From Simmondsia chinensis (Eukaryota; Streptophyta; Magnoliopsida; Caryophyllales; Simmondsiaceae): a DNA stretch of 64,000 nucleotides. Under the pieces are notes generated by a model that was not told the DNA's origin, did not search any database, and worked only from the letters and a program-made list of their open reading frames with translations. Location of the stretch: assembly GCA_018398585.1 (NCBI GenBank), contig JAGTTD010000021.1, positions 22,535,107 through 22,599,106 on the forward strand. The letters are read 5' to 3'. The number at the start of each line of letters is the position of its first letter. The first letter of the stretch is position 1. Positions 43,767 to 53,959 of this stretch are shown here, one piece after another. Position numbers and translations under genes: made by a program.

Positions 43767-44031
43767 GTTATACCCTATAAGGTTTTATTTATCAAGTACT
43801 AAAACCCTGGATCCGATTAGAACTACGAAGTTAAGCGTGCTTGGGCGAAAGTAGTACCAGAATGGATGACCTCCTGGAAAGTCCTCGTGTCACCAACCCT
43901 ATAAGATTTGGGGTCCTCGAAAACAGTCTTTCGGTAGTGTTATACCCTGAAGGGATAAGGCTGCATACATCCACCCCTCTTAAACCCTGCTTATATAGAA
44001 GTCCTTAAAACACCGGATCTATTATTGTTTG
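43767..44031 (+). mobile_element. 5S-headed SINE, TSD of 17 bp
   Basis: The head carries ctggatccgattagaac, aagcgtgcttgggcgaaag and gatgacctcctgg. The tail has tccacccctcttaaaccctg and ends attattgtttg. Flanks taaatcaataaaaaagg at 43750-43766 and 44032-44048 are identical. It lies about 275 bp upstream of the DUF1645 start. Confidence 0.9.
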
Positions 44032-44266
44032 TAAATCAATAAAAAAGGAAAATAGTCAAACATAGATATCAATCAAAGAATCATGAACCTTCCCAGCTAT
44101 TTGCAGAGAAGCGCAACTCCAAGTTATTTAATGGCGGCTTCCTTATCAACACAACCTACCCTCTCCTAATTTGTCATATTATTATCAGTTTACTTTTATT
44201 ATATATTATTATAATTATTATTATAATAATAATAATAATATAATGTATTTGAAATGTGATGAACTG

Positions 44267-44274
44267 TATAAATA
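44267..44274 (+). promoter_or_regulatory. TATA box of the DUF1645-type gene
   Basis: TATAAATA lies 32-39 bp upstream of the ATG at 44306. It implies an unusually short leader, or else the box is coincidental. An ATT/AAT microsatellite (44205-44242) lies just upstream. Confidence 0.45.
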
Positions 44275-44305
44275 CCTGTGCATGGGCATAGAAAGGAGAA
44301 CGAAA

Positions 44306-45124
44306 ATGGAGTTGAAAGTATTGCAAATTCCTTCTCCAAAACCTTCAGAATTTGAATTCTACAATGAGCCATCGTCATCTTCATTGTGCTTGAGTGCTCC
44401 TTCAACTCCAAAACGCTTTGGTCAATTCTATTACAGTGTCCCCTCTTCTCCATCTCGAATCTCCCATTTTCATGGCGATTTTGATCATCATTTCAACAAC
44501 AATTCATGGGAAGAACAACGAAAAGTAGAAGAATTTGCATTTGATGTCAGTGATGAGCCAAACCCTTCAGTTTCTGCTTCAGAACTCTTCAGTGAAGGCC
44601 AAATCAAGCCCCTTCAGCAGAAGAATCCATCAGTCAAAAAGAAAAATGAATCAAACCCAGTTGAGAATAACATGCATAGAAGAAACTCAAGAAGAGAAAT
44701 TTCAAATTCATCTTTAAATTCATCGCAATCTCGCCACGGAAGACCATCAACGAGGTCACTTTCACCGTCCAGAGAATCTCGTTATCCATGGGAAAATGAA
44801 CAAGACCCAGAAGAAGATGAACAAAACCCATCAACCCAGACCCCACAACGGTCAAAAAATTCAAAGTGGTGTAGCAGATGGAGATTGAGGGATTTTTTGC
44901 TGTTCAGGAGTGCATCAGAGGGGAGAGCATCTGATAAAGATTATCATTTGAAGAAATATGAAGCAGATTTGAGGAATTCAAGGAGATCAGGAGTTAGGGT
45001 TTCTGCACATGAATTGCATTATGCAAAAAATAAAGCAAAATCAGAGGATTCGAAGAAGAAATCATTTTTGCCGTATAAACAAGGGATTCTTGGAAGATTT
45101 GCTTTCAATCCAAGGCAACGTTAA
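44306..45124 (+). CDS. DUF1645-type plant protein
   Basis: Single-exon gene, 272 aa, Ser-rich and basic. It matches the layout I know for plant DUF1645 proteins: an N-terminal LSAPSTPKRFGQFYYSVPSS segment (about 33-52), the block EFAFDVSDEPN (about 80-90) followed by SASELFSEGQIKPL, a disordered Ser/Arg/Asn-rich middle, then the hallmark WRLRDFLLFRSASEGRA (about 193-209) and a basic C-terminus ending GRFAFNPRQR. No signal peptide or membrane segment is visible; a cytosolic, nuclear or membrane-peripheral role is possible. The ATG at 44306 was preferred over the in-frame ATG at 44282, because a TATA box at 44267 would put the transcription start near 44297. The function of the family is not established. 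A 5S-headed SINE sits about 290 bp past the stop codon. Confidence 0.85.
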   Translation: MELKVLQIPSPKPSEFEFYNEPSSSSLCLSAPSTPKRFGQFYYSVPSSPSRISHFHGDFDHHFNNNSWEEQRKVEEFAFDVSDEPNPSVSASELFSEGQIKPLQQKNPSVKKKNESNPVENNMHRRNSRREISNSSLNSSQSRHGRPSTRSLSPSRESRYPWENEQDPEEDEQNPSTQTPQRSKNSKWCSRWRLRDFLLFRSASEGRASDKDYHLKKYEADLRNSRRSGVRVSAHELHYAKNKAKSEDSKKKSFLPYKQGILGRFAFNPRQR

Positions 45125-45414
45125 CTACCAATTGCATGCAAAATGCAACGTATTTTTTTATGTCTTCTATTTTGTTGTGAAACTTATGTATAGTAATTAG
45201 CAATTTACTTTAATTTTTGATTTGATTAAGTTTTTTTTTCTGAATAATTATGTGCATATCACTTGAACCTTTCGGAAACATAATGAGAATTTTGTAAAAG
45301 ACTTTTCCTTCTATGGCGGTAGAGATTACATGAATTTGAGTTCTAGAATTTTCGATTTATTGTTTGGTTCATCGATGAAATTACAATTCCTACTGTTTAA
45401 TTTTATGGTTTTGA

Positions 45415-45670
45415 GGGTTTATTCACCAAGTATTAAGGCACCGGATCCCATTAAATCTCCAAAGTTAAGCCGGTGCTTGAGCAAGGATAGTACCAAAATG
45501 GGTGGGAAATTCTCATGTTGCCAACCCTGTCAGGCTGGGGGTCCTTGGAAACAACCTCTCGTCAGAGTTACACCCTGAAGGGATAAAGCTGCATACAATC
45601 ACCCTCGTAGGCCTTGTTTATGTGGGAGTCCTTAAGGTACTGGATATGTTGTTATTGTTGTTATTGTTGT
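45415..45670 (+). mobile_element. 5S-headed SINE, TSD of 16 bp
   Basis: Begins gggtttattcaccaagtatt, comparable to the first bases of plant 5S rRNA, then accggatcccattaaatct and the tail, ending in mixed TTG/TTA repeats. aattttatggttttga is duplicated exactly at 45399-45414 and 45671-45686, which fixes the element length at 256 bp. It may lie in the 3' UTR of the DUF1645-type gene. Confidence 0.93.
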
Positions 45671-45739
45671 AATTTTATGGTTTTGAATTTTAACTGAAAA
45701 TGATACGTTTTAATGCCATGTGTTGAGGGAAATAATTTG

Positions 45740-46430
45740 TAATTTTATATTAATTTTACTAACTTTAGACTCAAAACGATTCAATTCAAGTAAACACAAG
45801 ATGACTTAAAGCCGAAACAACATACCTAAACTAGCTTGACCCAAAACTCAAAATGATATTACTTGAACTACTTGAACCTGAATTAATCTAGTGATTAAGA
45901 AAACCATGAATTGATCTGACTCAACCTAAACCTATCCAGCTCAAAATTGAAAATACCCAAATCGATGACTCAAACCTAAAATGATCCCTACTAGACTTGA
46001 CTTGAACGGGACCCAATTGAGCTAATCCAAAATCCGAGATAACTTGACCTAATTGACTCAAAACCCAAAGATGACTAAAACTAAACATGACAGGACACAA
46101 CTCAATCTGACCTAAATTATACCCAAATCAGAAATGATAGAACCTAATTGACCCTTGACCAAGATGGCTTGGGCCCTAAATTTCCTTACTCAACTCAAAC
46201 CCGACCCATGCTGGCGCGAATTCTGGAATGAGCCCATCTAATCAACCCAAAATTTGATAAGATGTGAGCATAATATGTTTCTACCCAACTAAAACTCGAA
46301 CCTAGTTACCCCGACACCCACAATGGCTCGAGTTCAAAATGATCTAATCTAACTGAAACCTAACTCAAAATCCGCAATTATCTAATTCGATTGAGCCAAA
46401 AACATGGTTTTAGATACTTTCAAGGGATTT
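45740..46430. repeat. Degenerate minisatellite-like block
   Basis: An irregular series of short phrases such as gacccaaaac, aaaatgatc, caacctaaac and cttgacc, about 15-30 bp apart, on one strand. A second block of the same character lies at 57845-58985. No reading frame. Confidence 0.5.
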
Positions 46431-47114
46431 CAAAAGTGTAAATAAATTTTAATTGATATGTCATTTCTTTAAATAACAAAAGCGTCTAGCACATTTCCAA
46501 CAATCCATTTTATTTATAATACAAGCTAACATGAGAATTATTTCATTTAAGAATGTATACTTTTATATTATATTGTATAAAGGTTATTTTCTCTCGAATT
46601 ACGAAAGGTAATACGCTATAGAAACGGCCTACTATATATACTTTTTAAAGGGATCTTGAGAGGCCTCCAACAATTACTTGAATTGTTTGCAATCTTGATC
46701 AATACTGATTACATTATTGATCAAGGGGAAAAATGAGACTCGTTTATGTAACCACCGTTAATAAGATGACTTTGTTATGATTACGGCAAATTCTAAAGGC
46801 TCGTATCAATAAGTGTAAAGACTTACTTGTTTGGTATCATTTACTATTTATTAAAAATGATTAATGGAAATTAAAAATGTGGCTATATTTCCCACTGAAG
46901 ACTATATAAGAATGAGTAATCATATATATATTCAATAAAATAAGGATTTTAATTTGTGTATTTAATCAACACTAGTCGACTGGACCCATATTCTTGACCA
47001 AAAGTACTTGCCTATGAGCCCAGTCCATTCACAGGCCCAGGTATTGGGCTAAACTTGGCCCAAGTATACAGATTGGCTTTTGTATGTAAGTCTTAACTTC
47101 ATTTGGGCCTTTTG
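46431..47114. other. Intergenic, unrecognised
   Basis: AT-rich. Bases 47020-47110 contain several ggcccag/gggcct motifs, reminiscent of promoter site II elements, but no gene follows. Confidence 0.3.
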
Positions 47115-47127
47115 TGTTAGCTTTGAT

Positions 47128-47377
47128 AGGATTCATTTAGTAGGCACTAAGGCACCGGATTCCATTAGAACTCCGAAGTTAAGCGTGCTTGGGCGAAAGT
47201 AGTACCAGGATAGGTGACCTTCTGGGAAGTTCTCGTGTTGCCAACCCTCTAAGGTTGGGGGTCCTCAGAAACAGCCTCTCGGAAGGGTTACACCTTGAAG
47301 GGGTAAGGCTCCGTACATCCATCCCTCCCAGACCCCGCTTATATGAGAGCTCTTGAGACATTGGGTCTGTTATGTGT
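47128..47377 (+). mobile_element. 5S-headed SINE, TSD of 13 bp
   Basis: Starts aggattcatttagtaggcac, then the well-preserved 5S region (ctccgaagttaagcgtgctt, ggtgaccttctgggaag) and the tail. tgttagctttgat is duplicated at 47115-47127 and 47378-47390. The length of 250 bp agrees with other copies. Confidence 0.93.
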
Positions 47378-47390
47378 TGTTAGCTTTGAT

Positions 47391-48594
47391 CTTTACCTTT
47401 TTTGCTCAGTCTATTTGGTCATGCTTTTTTTTAAACACATTTTGTTTAGAAAAAAAATTTTATTTTAGGATTTAAGTGTATTTTATCTAGAAAAAGATAT
47501 TTTTAAGTAAAAGTAGAAGCTATTTTTCTACAATTTAAGTAAAATTAGAAAAATAGTGATTTTTTTTAAATAAAAGCAAAAGTAAACACTAAAATTATTC
47601 AGACAAAAATATCTCGATTAACAACATTTTTTTACCAAAATATTTATGCAAAAATTACCTCTTAAAAAATAAAATTTTATTACTTTGTCAACAAACCTTA
47701 AAGGGAAATTTTTGGCCAAATTGTAAGAAAATAATTTTTTAAAAACCATACTCTTTACACAAGTAATTTTGTAAAAAAAATATTTTCAATAAGGACATTT
47801 CTATCTAAAAAAAAAATTTTAATTGTTGTGTCTACTTTTTCTTTAAGTGAGAAACGCTATATTTTTTGTTCTGCTTAAAAAAAAAATAAAAACTAACCTC
47901 TACTTCTATTTAAAATAACTTTTATTTTCGAATCAAATACCCTGAAATTCCAAAGAAAAATACGTTCTCCCACAAATACTTTTCTTCTTAGACGAATAAA
48001 AAAAAAATATTGATCAAACAGACCCCGGTCCACACTACCGAATCCATAAGATTTAGTGTTTGAAAAATGACAAGTCCTTTGCTTCCCTAAAAAAACATGC
48101 TTTTGCCGCCTGTGTAGGTCCCTTAAAAAGTTGAAAAGCCCTTCACATCTCATCTCCTCTAACTCATCAATCTATAATGCATCTCCCCAAACTTTGATAT
48201 ATGAAACCCACATTATTTCTTACTTTTTATATTATATGTTCACACTTATCCTTTTAATGTAAAATAATTTTTATATTTTGTGATATTGTGTCTCGAACTT
48301 ATGTTATTTGACGTGTTTCAGTTTCAGGTTATGGCCCCGAGTGCCCGATGTTTGATATTTTACTTTCTTTTCTTCATTTGGAAGAGGCCTTGATGTTTGA
48401 TATGTAGAGCAGTTAGCCTTTTGCTTAAGATTTTATATCACTATGGCTTTTATCTTGTTGTCTTATAACTTGTTTGCCATGACTTTTTGTATGCTTATTT
48501 CTAACATTATTTTGCTATTAAATATTCTAAATACCATTAGACCTTTTGAACTGAACTTGAAATTAGAAGATCTGTTAGTATCAGTAAGACTACT
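47391..48594. other. Intergenic, AT-rich, possible decayed MITE
   Basis: Bases 47400-47960 contain inverted phrases such as aaaagtagaagc and gcttctact-like segments, also seen at 52010-52210 and 60900-60960, typical of foldback MITEs, but I could not set the ends. The rest is unrecognised. Confidence 0.3.
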
Positions 48595-48836
48595 TAGACT
48601 TGAATGTCTACGGGCTCCCGCATAAGCGGGGTCTGAGAGGAATGGATGTACGCAGCCTTACCCCTTCAGAGTGTAACCCTTCTGAGAGGCTGTTTCCGAG
48701 GATCTTCAACCTTATAAGGTTGGCAACACAAAGACTTTTCAGGAGGTCACCCATCCTGATACTAGTCTCACCCAAGCACGCTTAATTTCGGAGTACTAAT
48801 AAAATTCGATTGTATTAGTATCCAGTAAATAAACCC
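48595..48836 (-). mobile_element. 5S-headed SINE
   Basis: Inverted tail (ctcccgcataagcggggtct, gtacgcagccttacccctt) followed by the inverted head (caggaggtcacccatcctga, ccaagcacgcttaatttcgg) and the 5' end ccagtaaataaaccct. The (CAA)n terminus is missing and no TSD was found. Confidence 0.85.
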
Positions 48837-48839
48837 TAA

Positions 48840-49880
48840 ATGTATTACTCTAATAATAATAATTTTTATCATGAGAATAACGAGACCCTTAAAAAATAAG
48901 CAATAATTGGAGATTGTAGTGGGCATGTCAGCTTTGTCCATTGCAACTCTACAAGGTCATCAAATTTGAAGTGACGCCCAAACAACAGCACCCATTTTCG
49001 GAAATGACGACGTCACTTACTCTTATTTATACCTAATTATCTTACCCAATTTAAATTTTTGCTGACGTAATAAATAATACTTGTACTATACAATAATAAT
49101 AACTAAATAATTATATTTTTCAAACATTTAATTATATTTACGGATTATTTATGTCAAATATTCATCTACTTCGCCAAATATTATCTCAATTTTAATTCCT
49201 GTACTAATTAAAACGGGGTCAATAAGTGGATTTTTATTAGGATAATATAAATTATACAAGAACTAAATTGACTTTACGAGAAAACTACAGAGACTTGTAA
49301 TATAGACAGCTAGATATGAACGTAATAATTAGTTGATTGATTAACTTTATAGGAAAATGCTAGAAGATTGAGAAGTGAAGGTTGAAGTAAAAGAAAGAGT
49401 GTCATGTGGTTTGTCGATTACTTGTCATCCATCACTATTTCATCTTTCTTTTTATTTTGTGGTTCATGTTCTTTTCCTACATTTGGCAAGACAATATCCA
49501 TTCAGATATCAGCTTGGTAAAATCGTTACTCTGTACTCGTCGAGCTTACGTTTTTCTGAGAGAATATTTCAAAGAGCATGGCTAACCATGGTTATTAAAC
49601 TCCTGATCCGGATCTTGAAATCTTACGATTTTATGATCCTACAATCGTCGTTCGATCCGGATCCTAAGTAGAATCTTACGATCTATTGATATTAAACAAA
49701 ACTAACGGATAAGCTCATAATACGATTTGACGATCCTACCATGCATACATAAAAAGTTAAAAAGCAAAAATTTCATGCATATATTATAAATGAACGTACT
49801 TTTTTAACGTGAAGTAAAAGAAAGTTAAATTGAATGTTCATATATTCTCGAGAAATTTAAATTAAACTTAGTTTTAAGTT
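48840..49880. other. Intergenic, unrecognised
   Basis: No gene. Bases 49600-49740 repeat phrases such as ttacgat and gatcctac, a low-order degenerate repeat. Confidence 0.3.
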
Positions 49881-49884
49881 ATAA

Positions 49885-50039
49885 CTTGCTTAAATTATTT
49901 AATATTGAAAGTGAAAGTTATTGGAATTTAAACTCGCGACTTCTGAGTCAACAAGACTCTAATACTATATAAAAGAGCCAACTTTTCAAAAAGGTTAAAC
50001 TGATTGGTGAAGGTTCAAGATTAATTTTATGCCTTAAAA
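49885..50039 (-). repeat. Degenerate mini-TRIM copy
   Basis: ttgcttaaattatttaatat, tttaaactcgcgacttctga and agactctaatactatat (decayed PBS), followed by an LTR remnant with ttaaactgattggtgaagg. Partly deleted. Confidence 0.55.
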
Positions 50040-50161
50040 GTAGAATCTTATGATTTTCAATTCAATCCTATGAGTCCGATTCTAGAAACCCCCAACGATC
50101 CTAAGTGGTATCCCAATTCTAACAACCTTGTGGCTAACAGGGTTACTAATATATTTTATAT

Positions 50162-50213
50162 AACAACAACACCAACAGACCCAGTGACTCAAGGGCTCCC
50201 ATTTAAGCGGGGT

Positions 50214-50302
<89 letters not shown>

Positions 50303-50495
50303 ATGTACGCGGCCTTACCCCTTCAGGGTGTAACCCTGCCGAGAGACTATTTCCAAGGATCCCTAATTTTATAGAGTTGGCAACACGAGGACTTCCCAGG
50401 AGGTCATCTATCCTGGTACTGCTCTCGCACAAGCACGCTTAATTTCGGAGTTCTAATGGGATCCGGTGCATTAGTGCCTTGTAAATGAACCCATG
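50162..50495 (-). mobile_element. 5S-headed SINE with an 86-nt poly-G insertion, TSD of 16 bp
   Basis: (CAA)n tail, the body, then the inverted 5S head (cttcccaggaggtcatctat, aagcacgcttaatttcggag, gggatccggtgcattag). ctaatatattttatat is duplicated exactly at 50146-50161 and 50496-50511. Without the poly-G tract the element is 248 bp, the family's normal length. Confidence 0.93.
50216..50301 (+). repeat. Poly-G tract of 86 nt
   Basis: An uninterrupted G homopolymer inside the SINE tail, where other copies read ggtctggggaggg. A shorter G run occurs at the same tail position in the copy at 18530-18660. The length may be inflated by an assembly error. It generates spurious poly-Gly and poly-Pro frames. 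Confidence 0.9.
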
Positions 50496-50585
50496 CTAAT
50501 ATATTTTATATGTAGAGAACTATACAAAGATAAGATAACAGTAAAATATCTTACTAATATAATACTAACGATATTTGACTAATAG

Positions 50586-51650
50586 TTTCTTAAGTATATG
50601 TATTCCAAAATAGCATATAATTTTGTGTCCAAAAACCGACTATTTCAAATGCATAAAATGTTAGGAGAATACTTAGGAACCCATATTGCTCCTGTTTGTA
50701 CCCAAGCTGCGAACATGCCCATACTACTTTAGCGATGGGACAAAAGAATAAGATATGCTCTATAGAGTCGACATTTTCATTACAACGAGAACAAATAGGA
50801 TGACCCAAAAGTTTTCCATTAAACAAGTTTTCCTTCGATGCAATTGCATTTTGACAAATACGCCGCAAGAAAAAATTTTAGCTTAGGTTCACATGGAGCT
50901 TTCCATATTAAGGAAAAAGCCTTTTTTGAACAAATTAAGATATTTTCATCACCTTCCTTGTTCCGGTTTTCCCGCAGCTTCTTCCAAATCGCATATCCTC
51001 CCTTTACACTATAATTTCCATCTCTTGCTTGCTTCCAAATGCATCCATCCTAAGTACCGGGTCCACCTATTATAATTTTTTCAATTTTGTCAGCCACATC
51101 TCTATTAAAACGCATACTAATCTTATGTGACTCCATCACATAGAGGGCACCAACACGGCGTCACCGGATCCCATTAGAACTCCGAAGTTAAGTGTGCTTG
51201 GGCGAGAGTAGTACCAGGATGGGTGACCTCTTGGGAAGTCCTCACGCTCAGGTTGGGGGCGCTGGAAAACAGCCTCTCTTCAGGTTAACACCCCGAAGGG
51301 GGAAGGCTGCGTACATCCGTCCCCCCAGACCCTGCGTAGGCGGGAGCCCTTGAAACACTGGGTATGTTCATTTTTACTAATCTTATGTGACTCCCATCAT
51401 CTGTTTCTAATATCAATTGAGTCTGAGACTTTTTCCGGTTTAGACTCCACTTCAGGATTAACCAAACAAGGAGGTGATTTAAGTCCCGGGACCCAAGCAT
51501 CTTCCCGTATACTGACATTCACCCCATCCCCCATAGACCAACCTAAGTCCTTTGATATATAATTTCTACCATGTATAACACTATGCCACCACCACGACGG
51601 ATTATGGCCGAGTTGTGCCTTACCCTTATGACTTGTTTGAACAAGCCTAT
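50586..51650 (-). pseudogene. L1-type LINE fragment (end of reverse transcriptase and zf-RVT), split by a SINE
   Basis: On the minus strand, from right to left: a segment with KDLGWSMGDGVNVSIREDAW (as in the linker after the RT domain), the SINE at 51135-51374, then a YSVKGGYAIWKKLREN segment and a zinc-binding block RRICQNAIASKENLFNGKLL, CSRCNENVDSIEHILFFCP. Reading requires frame changes and crosses stops. Decayed, with no function expected. Confidence 0.75.
51135..51374 (+). mobile_element. 5S-headed SINE nested in a LINE, TSD of about 20 bp
   Basis: The best-preserved head: accggatcccattagaactc, cgaagttaagtgtgcttggg, gatgggtgacctcttgggaa. The tail belongs to the T-ended subfamily (gggtatgttcatttttac). 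Flanking tactaatcttatgtgactcc at 51115-51134 and 51375-51394 is identical and may extend a few bases further with one indel. Confidence 0.93.
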
Positions 51651-51716
51651 TTTGAGCCGAAAAAAAGTTTTTTTCTTTTTTAAAAATACTTTTCTGAGAT
51701 TTCGATTATGTACAGC

Positions 51717-51983
51717 TGTAAGGAATCATATTTCACAAAAGTTTAAGCTGATGGGTGAAAGTCCAAGATTAGTTTTATATTCTAACATGCCCCCTCACGC
51801 GAATGCTAATTGAGCTTGAAGTGTGGATAATGCACAGGCCCACACCTCATATGTTGTGCTTAAATTATTTTCACATTGAAAGTAGGGGCTGTTGAGATTC
51901 AAACTCGTGACCTTTTGGTCAGTAAGGCTCTGATACCATATCAAGGAACCATCTTTTCCAAAAGTTTAAGCTGATGGGTGAAG
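51717..51983 (-). mobile_element. Mini-TRIM with perfect PBS, one LTR truncated
   Basis: One complete LTR at 51717-51787, inverted PPT tgccccctcacg, internal region with cgtgaccttttggtcag, inverted PBS gctctgatacca (51927-51938, identical to the initiator-Met complement), and a second LTR that breaks off near 51983. Confidence 0.8.
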
Positions 51984-52437
51984 GAACAATAGCCAAGCTG
52001 TCAATTTTTATTTAAAAGCACTTTTTTCAAAAAAAAACTTTGGTAAAAGGTGCTTTCAAAAGAAGCTAAAAACTTGTAGTTTTTAAAGGAGAAAGATTAT
52101 TTTTGTTACTTATATTTAAAAATAGAAAAACAGCTTCTACTTCTATTTGATAACAATGTTTATTATGCACCGAACACACACAAATCCTGAAAAAAGAAAT
52201 TTTTCTGGGGAAAAAAAAAAACTTTTCTAGAAAGGAAACTTAGCCAAATTGGCACAAAATGTCTTTGTGCGGGGTAGCTTGATCAATTGATCCTTCTGCA
52301 GACAATAGAGCATAATCGTTACCATTCTCTAGAATTAGAGGACAAGTCAGCGTACTAAACTCTCAGACTTATTCTTTACGTCAAGAAAGTATCTTTTAAC
52401 GGAGGCTAAAAATGATACTCAAGATTTTAGGGTTAAT

Positions 52438-52542
52438 GCAATAACAACAACAAACCCAGTGCCAAAGGGCTCCCGCAACAGCAGGGTCTAGGGATGGTAG
52501 ATGTACGCAGCCTTCCCCCTTCAGAGGGCTACCCTGAAGAGC
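52438..52542 (-). mobile_element. 105-bp SINE tail with perfect 16-bp TSD
   Basis: Only the terminal part of the common tail is present, from aataacaacaacaaaccc to ctaccctgaagagc. agattttagggttaat is duplicated at 52422-52437 and 52543-52558. It is a bona fide but severely 5'-truncated insertion of a SINE or its LINE partner. Confidence 0.88.
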
Positions 52543-52559
52543 AGATTTTAGGGTTAATA

Positions 52560-53324
52560 ATAAGTTTAATTTGGTGGGCTTTTTTTTTAATAAAAGAGGT
52601 GTTAAAACTCGTTTGTAGTATTAAAATTAGTTTAAACACTTCTTTGATAATCTATTTTTTATTATAATATCAGTTAACATATCGATCATGTATATTATAT
52701 ATGTGAAATGCCCTTTTTTCAATAATTAGATAAATATTCGCGATAAAAAAATAAGCGTCCTGTGAAAGCGGAACCCGAAACTACAACTAAGTGGGTAGAA
52801 ATCAAGAAAAAATAGAACAAAAATCAAAAAAGCAAGATCTACCTATACCCACATCCTAGGACACAGATCAACACCCGTTACAATAACAAGTATAAACAAA
52901 AACTAAATAAAATACCACACCAGAAAACCTTCTCACCAAGTATGTCTATACAAAGATAACACCACACCACCCTAATAACCAATCATCCTCGAAAAAAAAA
53001 AAAAAAAAAAAAGCACTCTCAGTGTTGAAACACGAGCCTACCCAAATGATAACTTATTCCATCAAGCCTAAATGCTTTTCTACATAAAATATAAGTAAAA
53101 ACTAATAATATAACTAATTTTTAATAAATTATTTATAAATTATTGGCTCGAATTAATTACTCTATTACTTTAGAGTCTCAACCGATCACCGTCCAAAAAA
53201 ATGAAAGAGACCAACATAACAAAGAGTGCGCCTATGTGAGTTGTAAGCAAACAATTGATTTGGCCACTTTGGTGTCCCATCACCCAGCTAAAGCGTGTTT
53301 CCACAAATTTATCCCGATTTTAGA
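52560..53324. other. Intergenic, unrecognised
   Basis: AT-rich sequence with an A-run at 52988-53010 and no recognised gene or repeat. Confidence 0.35.
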
Positions 53325-53955
53325 TCTGGGCCTTATTTGGTTATCAGGAAATAAATATGAGAAATCAGAACTTATAGATGTTAGAGTATAAAATCAATCC
53401 TGAGCCTTTATACCCATCAGCTTAAGCTTTTAAGACAGATGGTTTCTTGACATGGAATCAAAACCTTATGACCAAAAGGTCACGAGTTTGAATCTCAACA
53501 GCCTTCACTATCAATATTAAAAATAATTTAAGCATATCGTATGAGGTAGGTCTGTGCATTATCCACGCTTCAAGCCCAAATAAGCATTTGCGTGAGGGGG
53601 CATGTTAGAGTATAAGATCAATTCTGAGTCTTCACCTATCAGCTTAAGCTTTTGGGATAGATGATTCTTTGACAACAAGTAGTGGGCATTTGCCTTCTAT
53701 TTTGTTACTAGAAAATTGACAAAACATAGGAAGTAGAAATTTCTTAGCAATTTTCAATTCCTTTAGAACACATGAAGTAACTTATCTAGTCCCCTAAGTT
53801 CTAATTCTTTTCTTTTTAACCAGCTTCCCTAAGAAATTCTATTTCCCATCCTGACAACCAAATACTTCGTACGTACTTTCTACGAAATTGACACAGAAAT
53901 TAAATTCTTGAGAAATATAACTTCTCATACGAATTGCATTCTTATGTTAACCAAA
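53325..53955 (+). mobile_element. TTTGGTTATC-type MITE interrupted by a mini-TRIM
   Basis: gggccttatttggttatcag begins the element and tatgttaaccaaaactaa ends it, roughly inverted. Internal phrases (ttctaattcttttcttttta, gacacagaaattaaattctt) match 41447 and 59107. The TRIM at 53379-53674 splits it. Confidence 0.55.
53379..53674 (+). mobile_element. Mini-TRIM of 296 bp, full structure
   Basis: 5' LTR 53379-53452, PBS tggaatcaaaacc immediately after, B-box-like gtcacgagtttgaatctc, PPT-like gtgagggggca (53592-53602), 3' LTR 53603-53674. Both LTRs run tgttagagtata to ttgaca. The 5-bp flanks (ataga and acaag) do not match, so the TSD is lost or the element recombined. Confidence 0.85.
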
Positions 53956-53959
53956 ACTA

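Noticed and set aside
50070..50432. Open frames encoding poly-Gly or poly-Pro proteins
   Set aside because: They are produced by the 86-nt poly-G tract inside a SINE and have no other coding character.
51148..51245. A genuine 5S rRNA gene
   Set aside because: The 5S-like stretch is diverged, lacks the intact 5S ends, continues into a SINE tail and is bounded by a TSD. It is the head of a SINE.
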